The notes: a model not told the origin generated them from the letters alone. DNA of 64,000 nt from Apricaphanius iberus (GCA_028564705.1 JAPXFQ010002662.1:682001-746000), one strand, 5' to 3'. Counted from the first letter of the stretch, positions 11,062 to 23,215 are shown. Program-made: numbers and translations.

Positions 11062-13934
11062 CCCTTTTTTTAGAACGGTGAAAAATCTGAAAGCTGTTCA
11101 TTATTTTTACAGATAAGTATTCACACCTCTGACCACTTGGTGCAAATGTTCAGATATTTTCAACTTTATGCACAGAGTTCAGCTAACTAAAAGAAACGAT
11201 TCCCATGAGAGCATAATGTCAGACCCAGACACATATTCAGCACATCTCACTACCTGGGAGCTGACTGCACGTTGAAAAGTTGCTGAAATTTTTAATATTA
11301 AACAGTTTCAATGGGGTCCCTATAAAGGGTTAAAATATGTCTTTTATTTTTAGTTAAAAATACGTATTTAAACATAATGAATGTCACATTAAAGGTACAA
11401 AAGGTGACAGTTAATGAATTCATTATTCACATAACAAAAAACTGGTATCTTAACAGGAGTTTAGATCCACAGTTGTATTTGTCCACTCTAACACTGCCCT
11501 CAGGAGGTAAAACGGCAATATGCAGTGACAAAAGTTTGTGATTAATTTTTACATGGTTTTCAGATAGTTTTGAGTGCTTTCATTTTCTTACAATAAATTA
11601 TCCTAAATACAGCTGTAATCCCAACAAGTTTCCCAGCAAAGTTAAGTTAAAAAAATATTCAGTTTTAAGCAGCATGAAAAACGCAGGTATGTTCAATAGC
11701 GTCACAATGAGAATTAAAATCATCAAGATCCAAACACATACACCTTCATTATCATACATAAATACTTTCATATTTCTTCTTTTTTTTTTTGCTTAAAAAA
11801 AGAGCATTTCTAATAATCTTTCTATTTATCTAAATATCTAATAGTAATATTGCTGAAAGCGAAACTCTTATTTCATCTGCGAGCCTCAACACATCTGTGG
11901 AAGAACAAGAACAATAACATAATTTCACACACATGTATTTATTTAATTCATGTCACATTTTCAGAGCTATACCAACATGAAATCCTTTCATCAAGGTTTT
12001 TTTGTTCGATCACAGTTTAATTATGACAAGTAAATTATTGTTATGTAAGGCTTTATTTAAATTTTGCACAATGGCATTTTTGTCAGATCTGAAATGGCCC
12101 CATCTAAAATGCTAGAGTCTCTTATTTTCCCTCCATGTTTTCTTTTTTCCCAATTATATGGTATTTCTGTTGGCAGACAATTTTTCAATTGCTTTTAGTC
12201 ACTGAAAGCAGCCACATCCTCAAGCGGAGTCATATATGCACACAGATACGTTAGCACGCAAATAAAATATAAATTAGACAGACAGACAGACAGACACGGC
12301 TGAGGCCTTGCTACTCTGACATCTGAAAAACTATTTGCAGCAAGGCACACAGGAGTGGAGTATGAAAAAGAAAGAAGCTAATATGTAGAAACTAGATAAA
12401 GTAAAAGCACTCTTTCATATGAAATCAAGAGTTTAGGGGGGCAGAGTTCAGTCATAAGTGGCACTGCTACAACACGGTGCAGAAAAAAAAATTAATTTCA
12501 CATTCTTTAATTTTCCAGAGTAAAATGGCCAGCCATTTCAGGTCGAATAATTGTTTGAACCAATGATTTTATCATTAATCCAACAGCAGCCCCTGAGAGC
12601 TGGGGGTCACACCGGAGGTTGATTAGGTACGAGGCTGTACAAAGAGCCCTCCAGTCGATGCCATTGAAAGGGAGCAAGTCATTTAGATTGTGAATTGGTC
12701 CCGGGGCTGCGAGGCTCGCTCCATTACAGGCCATTTTCAATTTCAGCCTCACAATAAACATCAAGCCGGGCCAAGGAAATTACAGCATCTTGGAGATGTA
12801 GCCGAACAGATAGGTGGAGTACGGACAAGATGACACGACTGAAGGGAGGGGAGGGTAATCCTGAGGGCTGGTGAGAAAGAAAAAGAAGAGATTATCCAAT
12901 GTGGAATTTGGTGAGTGGAAGAACAACATTCCGATCCTTCTCATTTTACATACATGTGCTCAAAAAAAACATCCACGTATCCATTTAACCAAGCTAAAAC
13001 AATATGAATCACTTTTTTTTGTTTTTATTCACCCCAATTAACTTTAGAAATCAGCACCCAAATATATAAAAAATAATAAAAAATGTAAACCTATGGTCTC
13101 AATCAAGGATTTATTAAAATTAGATAAAAATAGTTTTTTCTAAGAGTGGCTACAAACTTTTGCCCTAATTAGCAGGATTATTAATCACCTCAACCAACAC
13201 AAGCCTACAATGTGAAAAAAGGCAAATGTTCAGAATTAACATATTTTCTGCCTTTTGAATAGAAGCACATTTTGTATGGAGCATTCACAAGTTTAGTTCC
13301 AGTGTTTTGATATATGTCCTTGCCTCAATGACTAAACATGATTGTACTGCATTTTAACAACAATACCCTTGTTTACTTGTAAATGCAAGAACTAATTGAA
13401 TTTAATAATAAAAGGCGCTAGTTAGTAATTAACAAAAAACGAGAAAAAAGTCTGAATTTTTGGGTTTGAACAGAAATCCATTTAAAAGTCACTCAGATTC
13501 ACTGCTGCTACTCCCCAATCTGCCCTTAGTTTTGGTATTAATGTTCAGTTTTATCGGTTAAAAGCTTAGGCCTTGTCCACACAGGAATCTTTTTTATTAA
13601 AATGGGTACATTGTTACAGTTTGTACCCACATGTAAACAGTAGAGGCGTCATAGAGGACCTTAAGCACAGACCCGACGCCACAGGAAGGTAGCTGGAGGG
13701 CTTCGCATTAGTTTTAAGTCAGATACCTCAGGGTCAAATCAGCCTTTGTTTCAACAGCCTTTCTAATTTTTTTATATACATAGTGTAGATCAAGATCAAG
13801 GATCCAACCATAACTGTAGATGTACAGTAAATGCTTCGTCAAACCACTCAAAGAAAAAATAAATGCTAGAGCCGTTGAATAATTCTGCTAACAAAATGAA
13901 ACCTAGGAATGTATGTTTACATCATCTTTGTGCA
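11062..13934. other. AT-rich single-copy DNA; possible conserved block at 12,510-12,790
   Basis: No gene seen. A short (GACA)n run lies at 12,276-12,295. The segment 12,510-12,790 is compositionally distinct from its AT-rich surroundings (GC-balanced, complex, no repeat signature). It is a candidate conserved non-coding element, which is an inference only. The reverse ORF across it is not convincing. Confidence 0.35.
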
Positions 13935-14215
13935 GACGCTCGAAAAAGAACCACTCTACAAAGCTAACCGTGTATCTGCAACAGACCGTTTGGCTCCGTC
14001 TTATCTATGCGAGATTCTATATCTTACCAACCCAGCAGGGCCTTGCCCTCTGCTGGACGACATTCACTACAGGTATCAAGGACAAAATCTGCGGGATTGA
14101 GTGAACGCTCTCAAAATTATGGAACTCGCTACCCTTGGAGCTTTGTAGCATCATTAGTTTGCCTTTGTTTAAATCTAAACTCAAAACAATATTTATTTTG
14201 GATGGCTTTTTTGTA
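13935..14215 (+). mobile_element. Old degenerate LINE C-terminal fragment
   Basis: The frame around 13,985-14,045 reads DRLAPSYLCEILYLTNPA, and a shifted frame near 14,170-14,200 reads FKSKLKTIF. These match the LAPSYLSE... and FKSxLKTHLF landmarks of L2-type ORF2 C-termini. Frameshifts separate them and the rest is not alignable by eye. Likely an old insertion. Confidence 0.55.
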
Positions 14216-15439
14216 CCTAAAGGCTCGACACTCTTAATACCTAGTTTTTATTCGCTTGCAATCTTGTTTTATCAGAACTATTTATGTAATTCGTACTATT
14301 TATACTATTTATGCAGTCCCTTTTAACTATAAGATGACAGTCTTCAGAATTGGCCACCAGTTCAGTTTAATTATCAAATATTTTGTTTCACTGTTATTTA
14401 TTGCAATCTGTTGGCAACTGAGAGCTGATAACAGTCTTTATGCCCTCCAGCCAGAAGCTGAGGGGCAGACATTTGACGCGTGACGTTGCGTATCAACGTA
14501 TCTATAGGCTAGCAACTTTTTTAAAAGCTATAACACGATGATAAAATATCAACACATTTTTCATTGTTTTACTTGAGTGAAATGTACCAAAAATCATGAC
14601 TATAGAACCAAGGTACCTGGCAATGTGTGACTTTTAGGGATCATTACACCCCTACTCTATGGCTATGGTTTGTATCCAGTTGGATTCAGTTTGAGTGATT
14701 TAATCCATTGCCTCGGCCGAAGAGGTGCAGCATTTGCCAGAGTTTGTTTGTCTGTCTGTTAGTTAACTCAATAAGTTATAGGTAGATTTTGATGAGATTT
14801 TCTGGAAAAGTCTGCAATGGGAACAATTGATTACCACTATTACCGAAAAAGTGATTTTCGTGAATAACTACTGAACTAATAATGATATAAATGTGAATCC
14901 AATTGGTAAAGGTATGTTTTGAGCTGTCTTAGTGGAGGTCTGCACTCTCCGAGTGCTTTTTTAGTTTTGTGTAATAGTGCTTTTTTAAATTGTTTTGCCA
15001 TATTTGTTTTAACTTGCGTGAAAAAAATAAGGATCTTTACCTTTAAAGGCTATAAACAGAGAGAGGGGCAGCAAACAAAAACTAAGATAATAAAAGAAAA
15101 CACCTCTGTGGTGGTATGAAGAACATAAAGCACCAGGAGTGTTTTTCTCCATTTGTGGCAGAAAATCAATGGTCGTGGCATGCGAGGACAGCCGGAGGCT
15201 AATTTTACCCTGCATTTTCTCTGGCGGCTAATCCCACAGCCAAAAGATAAACCATGGAGAGCAAGAGGAAGAAGAGGAGCAGAGAAGAAAAGAAAGAGAG
15301 ATCTCCCTCCCTGAGTAAATATTACCAGCATGAAAACAAAGTGACTACCTGAACAAAGTCTATTTTACAGAAGCACTTCAATAGATTTCACCCTCTTTCC
15401 TTCCTCTCTAGTTCTCTAGGGTGACTGGCATTTATATAC
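14216..15439. other. Single-copy DNA with a probable dispersed repeat at 14,735-14,965
   Basis: The segment ending with the words gaggtctgcactctccgag and tgctttttta resembles a dispersed fish repeat I have seen in other contexts, but I cannot name the family. A GC-balanced stretch at about 15,120-15,310 could be a conserved non-coding element. No exon is supported. Confidence 0.3.
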
Positions 15440-15520
15440 ATCAATCAGCCATAACATTCAAATCTCTAGACTAATATATGGGGGGTCCCACTTTTGCTGC
15501 AAAAACAGCTCTTTGCCACA
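15440..15520 (-). mobile_element. Terminal fragment of a second Tc1 family
   Basis: Starts with atcaatcagccataacatt, the terminal repeat of a common fish Tc1 family. It continues, read on the minus strand, into the last transposase codons (the agctgttt...gcagcaaaag region). Only the 3' end survives. It differs from the Tc1 at position 1. Confidence 0.6.
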
Positions 15521-16125
15521 TAGGTGATGTGTTTCAAAGCACACTTGTCCAAAATTGTCCTGCCTGCCATGTTTGCAATCCTTTCTGAAAGTAATGTCAT
15601 CCTGAGGTAAACAATTCCCCCTTTTTTCACATTATAATTTAAAAAATAAACTACCAGTCACTTTGTAGAGCTCATTTGACCATTTATTTGTAGCCACAAG
15701 AGTAAAAAAGTCTGATGCAGTGCATCTGCTTCTTTACCGCCTTTTAAAACCAGCATTAACTTTCTTAACGTCTTGATTTAAATGTTACAGAACCTTGGTT
15801 CTTTGTTGGCTTTCCTGTGAGTGCTTTTTGTAAGTGCTAAACATGAAATACTATTTAGATGCCAAAACAATGTCGGCCTACCTTGCATTTTCTTGTTAGT
15901 TATCAGATGTATAATTTCGATAACATATTTAAAGACACAATGTTGGATTTTTTTGGGATGGAGTTGGGAGGACTGCCTTGGGCTCCGTGGCGCTTGGTGC
16001 TGCTACAACCATGGGCCCCAGGGTAGACATGCAAGGGCCTGCCTCACTTTGTTGATCTTGGTGAACTGGGGTGCCTATTTGAGTCATCTGGCTCACTGCA
16101 AGGATTTTGTCCCCAAGTCCTTCCC
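15521..16125. other. Single-copy DNA, nothing recognised
   Basis: GC content rises after about 15,960, which may be an unrecognised part of the adjacent old L1-like copy. Confidence 0.35.
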
Positions 16126-16395
16126 TCCCTATTGCTGGAGACCTCTAAGATAAACCTCTCAGGAATCGACGCAGACACGAAGGAGATCAGAGCCATAGAC
16201 ATTCTAAGGACCCCCCAAGCACCGGAGCCCCAGGTGGGCCAAGGCAGGTATAAAGGTCTGAATGCAACTTCCATGAGAGGAGCAGAGGAGAGCCTCAAGG
16301 GAACATGCAGCAGCTTCAATGTAGGAGCCCTAGGGGGCTGCAGCGACAAGTCATGGGCTCCGCCAGCAGCCGGCTACACCAGGACAGATCCAGCC
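16126..16395 (-). mobile_element. Older L1-like 3' UTR, left part of a split copy
   Basis: Aligns by eye with 17,010-17,265 of the younger copy beside it. Shared landmarks are caggaatcgac, gagcc.cagg.gg, aggagcagagga and gggctccgcc, with many substitutions and small indels. The alignment stops at the younger insertion's target duplication and resumes on the other side at 18,690. This is therefore the older recipient of a same-family insertion. Confidence 0.75.
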
Positions 16396-18689
16396 ATGTA
16401 CCCAGAGACTTTTTTTTTTTTCTTAACGTGTCCTGTCTAGCAGTATGCTACTCAGAATTGGTGTCTGAGTACCAAGTACAAGCCCAACAGTTTTACTTTC
16501 CCAAGCAGAGTATTACAGCTTCGCTGTAGTACGCCACTTGATGTATATGTATGAAAAATCTTTATTAGTGATTACTGTGGGTTTAATTTCCTGACGTCAT
16601 GGACACTAAACTGAGACAAGAAGGGAGAAAGGAAGAAGGTGAAGAAAAGAAACCGGACCAACAGAGGCGCGAACCGACGACACAAGACAAGGAGTCAAAC
16701 AAAGAACACAAGAAAACATCCCAGTCCTCCACCTCTGCCGGACGGCAGAGAAACAGTAATACAAAAACAACAAACTGTACAGAACCAAACCAATAGTTCG
16801 GATCTAGTAGAATAAACTAAGAATTACACATTCACTACACACAAGCATGGATTAATGAACATAATACAAATGTTTCTGGTAAGCTCCTGTGAACAACTAA
16901 CTAATGATGATAACCTCAACTTAAGATATGTCCGTCCACACCAATGTCCCCACACCTATGTGTGTGCGAGCATGCAGGTCTGAATAAGGTTTCCCCATGC
17001 AAGTGATTGATAGCTGGTGTAAGGAACCGTCAATCCGTCCTACAGGAATCGACACAGACATGGAGGAGGCAAGAGATGTAGCATCCAGGGTCCCACAGAG
17101 TACAGAGCCACAGGCGGATCAGCGCAGGGTCGATCACCCACCAAGAGAGGAACAGATGGAAGCCCCAGGGGAACACCCACCAGCCGCAATGCTAGGGCCC
17201 GAGAGATCGCAGTGACGAGCCCACGGGCTCCGCCGGAAACCGGCTACGCCAGGCCGGGCCCGGGTCAGGATCTGGAGGCCACGGGGACCAGGGGCACCCC
17301 GCCCCCCAGCGGGGCCCCAACCAGGGACCAGCCGACAAGGGCCCCCCCCGCCGCCGCAGGCAAGGGGGACCCGCAGCCAACCGACGGACAACACACGCCG
17401 CCGCCACCCCAGACCAATACCCATCGCCAACAACCCGGCCCGCCCCCACACACCCACACGCCAGGGAGCCACAGCAAGAGCCACAGCGGAGTACGCCCTC
17501 CCCAGGCCGCGCCCAGCCTGCACCTGGACATCCAGATCTTCCAGCTCCCGGGTCCAGATCCCGCCCCACGTAGGGCGCCAAGATCAGGAGGCCTGGGCGC
17601 CAGGCACGGTCCCCACCGATCCACCGGACGACACCAACCTATTCTACAACCCCGGCACCCCCATAAGAGGTGCCCCAGTCAATCCAAGGAGGACGTCGGC
17701 CCGAAACAGCGGCCGCCCGACACACCGGACCACCCAGGACCCGCCCGACATGCACCAGGACCGAGCCGGGCCGCAACCGGGACCCCCGGCCCCAGGCATC
17801 GAGAGCCATCATCAACCAGCGGGCAGGAGCAACCATCACCGACGGGGAGTGACGGGGAGGGAAGAAGATGCATCAGGCCAGAGAGCAGCCAAGCACCCAA
17901 CCTGACAGGTAGACATAGACAGACAGAGACACTCATACGTACCCTCCCTCTCATGCATACACATTCTTACAAATACGAAAAAAGGACGCTATACACTCAT
18001 TCATACCCCCCATACGTACACTATACTCCATACTCCCAGGCCCAGGGACAGACGCCCCAATAGAGAACCCTGCCCCTGCACCCAGGAGACAGACCCCTTT
18101 GCCCACCAGGACGGGGACAAGCAGACCGCCAAGGCCCCCACACCGGCAAGAGCAGCCCACCAGCCCAGGACCCCGACCAGACGGCCTGATGTTCTATCCG
18201 GGCTCCGACCCCTGATGGTCCAACGAACAGGGGTGTGGAAAGACCCCCCAGCCTCTCTCCCCCCGCTCAATGTGGTGTTGTTGCGTGTTGTTCTAATGTG
18301 CACTTAAAACAGAGGGGTGGGACATGGGAATACTGCCGGGTACCCCCATCTCCCCCCCCGGGCCCTCAGTGTCTAGATGCGTTTAAACAGTGGGTGCCGG
18401 CACCACAGGCGAGGCCCCACAACGGGCCCCTATAGGGGGCCCCCCATGAGGGGTCCCGCCCCCAGCGCCAATGCGCCACACCGCCAGGTCCCTACATGTG
18501 CGTTCCATGTAAATGTTGCAAGTGTAAGTGTCTAAGTTGCTCAATAAAATCGGGACCCAGGCAGCCACCGGGTAGCGAAGACGGAAGCTCCATCCCGCAC
18601 CCCAGTGACGTGCCCATGTCCCAAGGCCTTGTGAATGGTAGAATGAAGGAGCAGGTGGACAGAGGCATGGGGAATGTACCCAGAGACTT
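16396..18689 (-). mobile_element. Young 5'-truncated L1-like insertion with 16-bp target duplication
   Basis: A perfect 16-bp repeat, atgtacccagagactt, occurs at 16,396-16,411 and 18,674-18,689. Between the copies is a T-run (16,410-16,421, the poly-A tail read on the minus strand) followed by about 2.25 kb of C-rich DNA. That DNA matches 27,275-29,325 of the second copy at very high identity. Poly-A plus a long perfect duplication is the signature of L1-type target-primed reverse transcription. Only 3' UTR is present; the ORFs were never copied. Relative to the second copy it keeps about 290 bp (roughly 16,912-17,204) and lacks about 67 bp (after 17,588). The proline-rich plus-strand ORF at 17,212-18,063 is antisense to the element and is not a gene. 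Confidence 0.9.
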
Positions 18690-18890
18690 GAGGGGCAACC
18701 CACCCCCATCAGCGAGCCGACAAGAGATCCACCCACAAGGGCCTGCCGCCACCAAGCTGCAGAGGAAATGGCTGGCCGATGGGTGACATGCACTGCCGCC
18801 ACCCCAGGCAAATCCCCACACCCACATCCCAATGCCCCTCCGCCCCACTTAAAAGAGCCACACCAATAGCACAAGAGGACGTATAACATT
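18690..18890 (-). mobile_element. Older L1-like 3' UTR, right part of the split copy
   Basis: Continues the alignment broken at 16,395. It corresponds to about 17,279-17,425 of the younger copy (agccgacaagg, gccgccaccc, accaatacccatc-like words), with heavy divergence. Homology fades towards the inverted-repeat unit at 18,900. Confidence 0.7.
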
Positions 18891-18945
18891 CACAGGCAAA
18901 TCTCAAGGAAATTTCAATCCAACGCACCTGGACTTGGTAATTTGT

Positions 18946-18990
18946 CTTGGAAGGCGTTTCACCTCTTATCCAAGAGGCTTCATCAGTTCA
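18946..18990 (-). ncRNA. Hammerhead-like motif, probably inactive
   Basis: On the minus strand the left arm has the CTGATGA core (18,980-18,986), the cctctt/aagagg stem II and GAAAC. However, the cleavage triplet is GCC rather than GUC, and the 5' strand of stem I (catgaa) no longer pairs well. The paired uridine beside the scissile site is a conserved requirement, so this copy is predicted not to self-cleave. Confidence 0.5.
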
Positions 18991-19311
18991 TGCTTACCAG
19001 GCTGGGACTGGTCCAACTAACTGGTGTGGAAACTCAGCTATTTAACCTCTTGGAGGGCTTTTACAAGACGGATTATGTCATTGGATCCTTTTTGCTCCAC
19101 GTCTTAACGATGGTCGTTGGCATGTCATCTGTTGGTGGAGGTTAGGTTTTGGCTTCATTAGTGCCCTATAGTGTTATAACGACAATCGTTGGAGTCACAG
19201 TTGTTTTTCTTATTAGAGGTTAAATTGTTGAGTCTCCTGCGTAGGGATGAAAGGGCAGCATTGTAAATTGGAGATAGGTGATGTCTCAGGCCTCCTCCTC
19301 TGTTAAGCGAG

Positions 19312-19358
19312 CTTGAACTGATGAAGCCTCTTGGATAAGAGGTGAAACGTCTTCCAAG
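19312..19358 (+). ncRNA. Hammerhead-ribozyme-like motif
   Basis: Seen in order: stem I 5' strand CTTGAA (19,312-19,317); core CTGATGA (19,318-19,324); stem II CCTCTT/AAGAGG with GGAT loop (19,327-19,342); GAAA (19,344-19,347); C then GUC cleavage triplet (19,349-19,351); and stem I 3' strand TTC-C-AAG (19,352-19,358). The last strand pairs with CTTGAA if one C is bulged. Stem III is reduced to the self-complementary ACGU, so cleavage would need two copies pairing, as proposed for minimal-stem-III hammerheads of Penelope-like elements. The base pair closing stem II next to the core is A-U with a bulged G rather than the usual G-C, which could weaken it. Activity is an inference. Confidence 0.55.
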
Positions 19359-19430
19359 ACAAATTACCAAGTCCAGTTGCGTTCGATTGAAATTTCCTTG
19401 AGATAACCATGACCTGGATGAATGAGAATA

Positions 19431-20170
19431 TTCACAGGCTTATCCGCAGGCAAAGCCCAACAGCATTCTAACAACAAACTCAACCATCTCCCAAATCCTA
19501 GTCCTGCACACAGCAGAGCACCAAGACCAAGCATCCAACCAAAGTTCATCAAAACCACCAATAAATCGACAGAGCATGAAACACAGAACAGGTTCAAATA
19601 AAGATGCTGGACCCAACCTCCGCTAGGCCACCTGACAGCTACCGCCAAAACAATAAACCTCCAATGTCCCTGCAGCGCATCCATCCCCACCCCAGCACAC
19701 AATAAGCACAACAAACTCCAAAGACACACCCAAACCACCATACCACATAAGAAGCAAAGTGGTACACAAAAACCACCCACTAGTGCATCAGCTATGGAGC
19801 CACAACCCCCCCGTCAACAATCCACACACAAATCCCTAACCTAACCGCCATGATCGGACCAGAAAAGAAACGAAAAAGAAAACAACAACAACAACACACA
19901 TGCCGCACACGCAAGACCAAGTCCACATCTACAGTGACCGCCTGACCGCCTCAACGCAGTAAACAACTGCACCGCCTAGCGTGCCGCGTGAACACTGATC
20001 GGCCAATCAAATGAGACCCCCACAGCAACATAGCGAAAGCCCCAAGGACGACAGTGCCTGTGAGTACGGCAGGAAAATGAGTAACACCACAACAATCCAT
20101 CGATTCCCCTGGACCTCAGCCACAGAACGAAACCCTTCCTATCCCCACGCAAGAAGAACAATGCTTAATC
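19431..20170. other. C/A-rich low-complexity DNA, origin uncertain
   Basis: The plus strand is strikingly poor in G and T, like the antisense strand of the L1-like 3' UTR. It may be a further decayed part of the older copy, but I could not align it. The 138-codon reverse ORF at 19,364-19,780 is explained by the skewed composition and shows no domain. Confidence 0.35.
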
Positions 20171-20969
20171 TTTTTGATAATCCATGTTCATCGAGCTACA
20201 TGAAATAACAAAGCCATGTTTTGATCCCAACTGAACAAACAACTTTAGAGGCCTTTATCTGAAGACTAAAAGTAAATACAAGGAATCATATGTTTTTAAC
20301 ATTTATTACGTACTTTAAGATCTACTTTTACTCAAATATGCATAACAAATACCTCAATTTCCGACTTATCCAGTTAGACGTTCTTACTAAATAAACTATG
20401 TGTGGGGGTGTGGGTGTATGTGTGTAACACAGCTCTGGTTTTCACACAATGAAAGAGGGGAGTGGTGGTGTTTTAGTCATTAAGGAAATGAAGTGAGGGG
20501 TGAAATCTACTAAGGGAGATAGATTTCTTTAGAGTCATGGTACATGCTTTATCACAGCAAGCCCAACACAAACAGTAACGCATGAAATCTTTCTGCTCCG
20601 CGACTGATCCACTCTGCAGAGTGGCATGCAGAAAACAGAGCCTTGAGACTTTTCTTTTGCACCATTTATCAAAGCAGTTCTACAACTTTGAAGCTCTTAA
20701 CTACTTCATTACAACAGAAAAAGACAAGTTACACAATTTAGATAATCTAGTATGTGTTGAGAACTTTGGAATAACACAATATTCACAGCAAACGGAGCAA
20801 AGGCTCTTTTACCTGTAGCAAAAAGGGTAAATAGATCATCACAGTAGGGTAATTCTACAGGGGGCCGTTTGTAAAATAACACATTTTAAAATTAACACTA
20901 GCTATTTTAATTATTTATTCTATCAGAGGAGAATAAAAATGGTGCTAGGTTTAATGTTTACCAAGTTAT
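20171..20969. other. Single-copy DNA, nothing recognised
   Basis: A G/T-rich run lies at about 20,399-20,427. No supported gene. Confidence 0.4.
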
Positions 20970-21050
20970 TCATCCACCCATCCATCCATCCAATTTTTGT
21001 ATGTTACATATCTTTGAAGGGTCGCGGGGGCTGGTACCTATCCCCAACAA
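20970..21050 (-). mobile_element. SINE 3' fragment
   Basis: GGAT-type tail (catccacccatccatccatc) followed by the gggtcgcgggggctgg...cctatc words found at the 3' end of the SINE at 5451. Only about 80 bp remain. Confidence 0.6.
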
Positions 21051-22974
21051 TTATCAGATCATTCATTCATAAATATCTATACCAAATTATTTAATTAGCT
21101 GAATAATTAGTTTACTAGATATTTAGCATGAGAAGCTGAATTTAGCTAGGATGCCAATATTTAACCTTGGATGACCCGGGATGTTCATCTCCTCCTGAAG
21201 GCCCGCAACACTATCACTATTAACTATCACTTTTAAATGCAATTAGAGTTGGATGTCTTTATATATATGTATATTTTTAGCCTTTTTGCACATCTACAGA
21301 CTGATGGTTTTACATTAAGCTCAGCCAGCTCACACTGAGTGTCTGAAAAGCGATTTTCAAATCCTGGGTTTAAGGTCTGGATTTTGACTTCCATTTCATT
21401 TAATTTATTTAAAGACACAGTACACATTGACGAACATGACAATATAAATATGCCAGATGTAGCCAAAGGCTAATTTTCCCCCTAGGAGATCAAGAAAAAG
21501 AAGTAGAAACAGTGTAGTAACAGACTAATACAGAGATCATCCACACAACATGGAAGCCAAACATAAAAAAAATAAATAAATCCGTCATCAAGAAAAAAAG
21601 AAATAAGACACTGTCAACAGAGAATTACATTAGGAATTGACTGAGCCATTCTAACTCGAAGTAATGCTTTGATTGAAAGTATCCAATCCTAGTGCTGCAG
21701 CACTACTGTCCTGTAAGTTTCAAATGCATCTTTACTGAACCAACTACCTCTTCAGTAGCTGACGTTGAAGCTGCTGATTGGATTGGAGTCCACATTATAT
21801 CTTAAAAAAAATAGCCGCATTAAAGTCTAAGACCTCTGTTCGCCCACACTCACCACTATGCCACACAGCACCATTAAAACTTGTTTTATTAACTGGTTGA
21901 AAATATTGACCAGTTAAGCTTTAATGTTTTCATAGTTCATACAAATGTAGCTTAAACACAAACACATAAACTTTGCAGATTCCTTTAATTTACGGGCAAC
22001 TAAACCCCCATAACTACCTGGCGTCTTCTACACAAACTTTAATAGAAAGATGGTACAGAGGGGGTGTGAGAGAGAGGGGCAAGGGGTGGGGTGGTTGATG
22101 GGAAGAGGGATGTAGACAAAAAGAAGGAAGAGAAGGGGGTGGAAGTGGGAAGGAATGGAAATGGAGAGAGGGAGCAATAGCGTCTGAGAGAAAAGAAGGG
22201 TAGACACCTCTTCCACATCACTGCCTTCAATTTAACACAGGTGGTAAAGTTAGCAGATAACACTGATAGTTTCACCGTGGCTTCGCATGGCGAATGATAC
22301 ACAACAGGCGGACGCACACACATGCACACAGATTTCCATCCTCCTTCAGTATGAAACAGGGCTGGGCTGAGCAGAGATAAAAGGAAAATGAAGGAATCCA
22401 ATCGGAGAGAAAAAATGAAAAGGAAAAACATCTGGGAGGTAAAACCTCCAGTTGGTGTGACGGTGTGTGCCTGTCAGTTACAGAGCTGCGATAGTTCATT
22501 AACCTTTCAGACCAGGACAGTCATCTCCATACCAAAGGTTAGGAGCATCAGAAAACTGATTAAATTGACAGCGTTACACACGCTGGGATTGATTTATAGG
22601 GGCAGTTTTGAAGAAGTTACTATTAATAGTAGAATAAATTCATACCTATAGGCATCTTTATTGTGTAGGGCTACCAGAAAGGCTTCACACCCTTTGGTCC
22701 TTAATCATCGTATAGAGACGCCTCGCTAGATCTCACCGTAGGATGAAAACTGAGGCAGGAGGGATGAGTCTTTTTCCGAGAGGTAACCAAGAACCCAACA
22801 GTCATTAGTGGGAGTTTTGTTTTTCCCTTTTGGATATAAAACAACCCAGAATATCCATCATTGCTAACTCAGTTCATCGTTCAGGTGATAAGCTGATAGC
22901 TGTGGGGATAGTTGTCAGAAACTCTGAGACAAGTCCACAGAGGGTCAGATGTCAGCAGCCAAATATAGAGAGAT
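21051..22974. other. Single-copy DNA with a purine-rich tract
   Basis: A G/A-rich stretch runs from about 22,045 to 22,200; reverse ORFs there are rich in Ser/Leu/Pro for that reason. No exon, RNA gene or transposon is supported. Confidence 0.4.
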
Positions 22975-23215
22975 TTTGAGCATGTACTTAAATCCAATTG
23001 AACATCTCAGAAAAGACCCAAAAATTACTGCTTACCCTTGCTTCCCATCTAACCTGACTTAGCTTTATGAGAACTGAAGAGAAGGTTTACAGAAAAATAC
23101 CCGAAATGATAGAAACGTCACAAGAAAAACTGAGACTGTCCTCGCTGCCAAAAGGTTCATCAACAAATTATTAAGCCATGGGTATTGAATACTTGTGCAC
23201 AATTTTTACATCATC
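22975..23215 (+). mobile_element. Tc1-like transposon 3' remnant
   Basis: The frame at 22,982-23,040 reads MYLNPIEHLRKDPK..., equivalent to the third catalytic block of Tc1 transposases (normally DLNPIEHLW), with the Asp replaced by Tyr. Downstream words correspond to the transposase C-terminus and 3' flank (ctgccaaaaggttcatcaac...ttgaatacttgtgca). Stops and indels are frequent. It is a different family from the elements at 1, 15,440 and 38,313. Confidence 0.65.

Larger units (their letters stand above)
18900..19430. mobile_element. Penelope-type repeat unit with inverted 91-bp ends
   Basis: Two nearly identical arms face each other: 18,900-18,990 and 19,314-19,404 (reverse complements, with only scattered mismatches). 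They flank 323 bp without an ORF. Each arm carries the sequence ctgatgaagcctctt followed by a hairpin and gaaac. The right arm is followed by a segment (atgacctggatgaatgagaa) that I associate with a very common fish repeat of Penelope-like type. Penelope-like retroelements are known to carry hammerhead ribozyme motifs in their terminal repeats. No reverse transcriptase or GIY-YIG coding remains. The unit sits inside or at the edge of the old L1-like copy. Confidence 0.6.

Noticed and set aside
17212..18063. 283-codon proline-rich plus-strand ORF
   Set aside because: It is antisense to an L1-like 3' UTR. The homologous region at 27.7-28.6 kb is broken into different frames, and the residues simply reflect C-rich composition.
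19364..19780. 138-codon reverse ORF rich in Cys, Leu and Trp
   Set aside because: Produced by a C/A-skewed low-complexity stretch that begins inside the Penelope-type arm; no domain.
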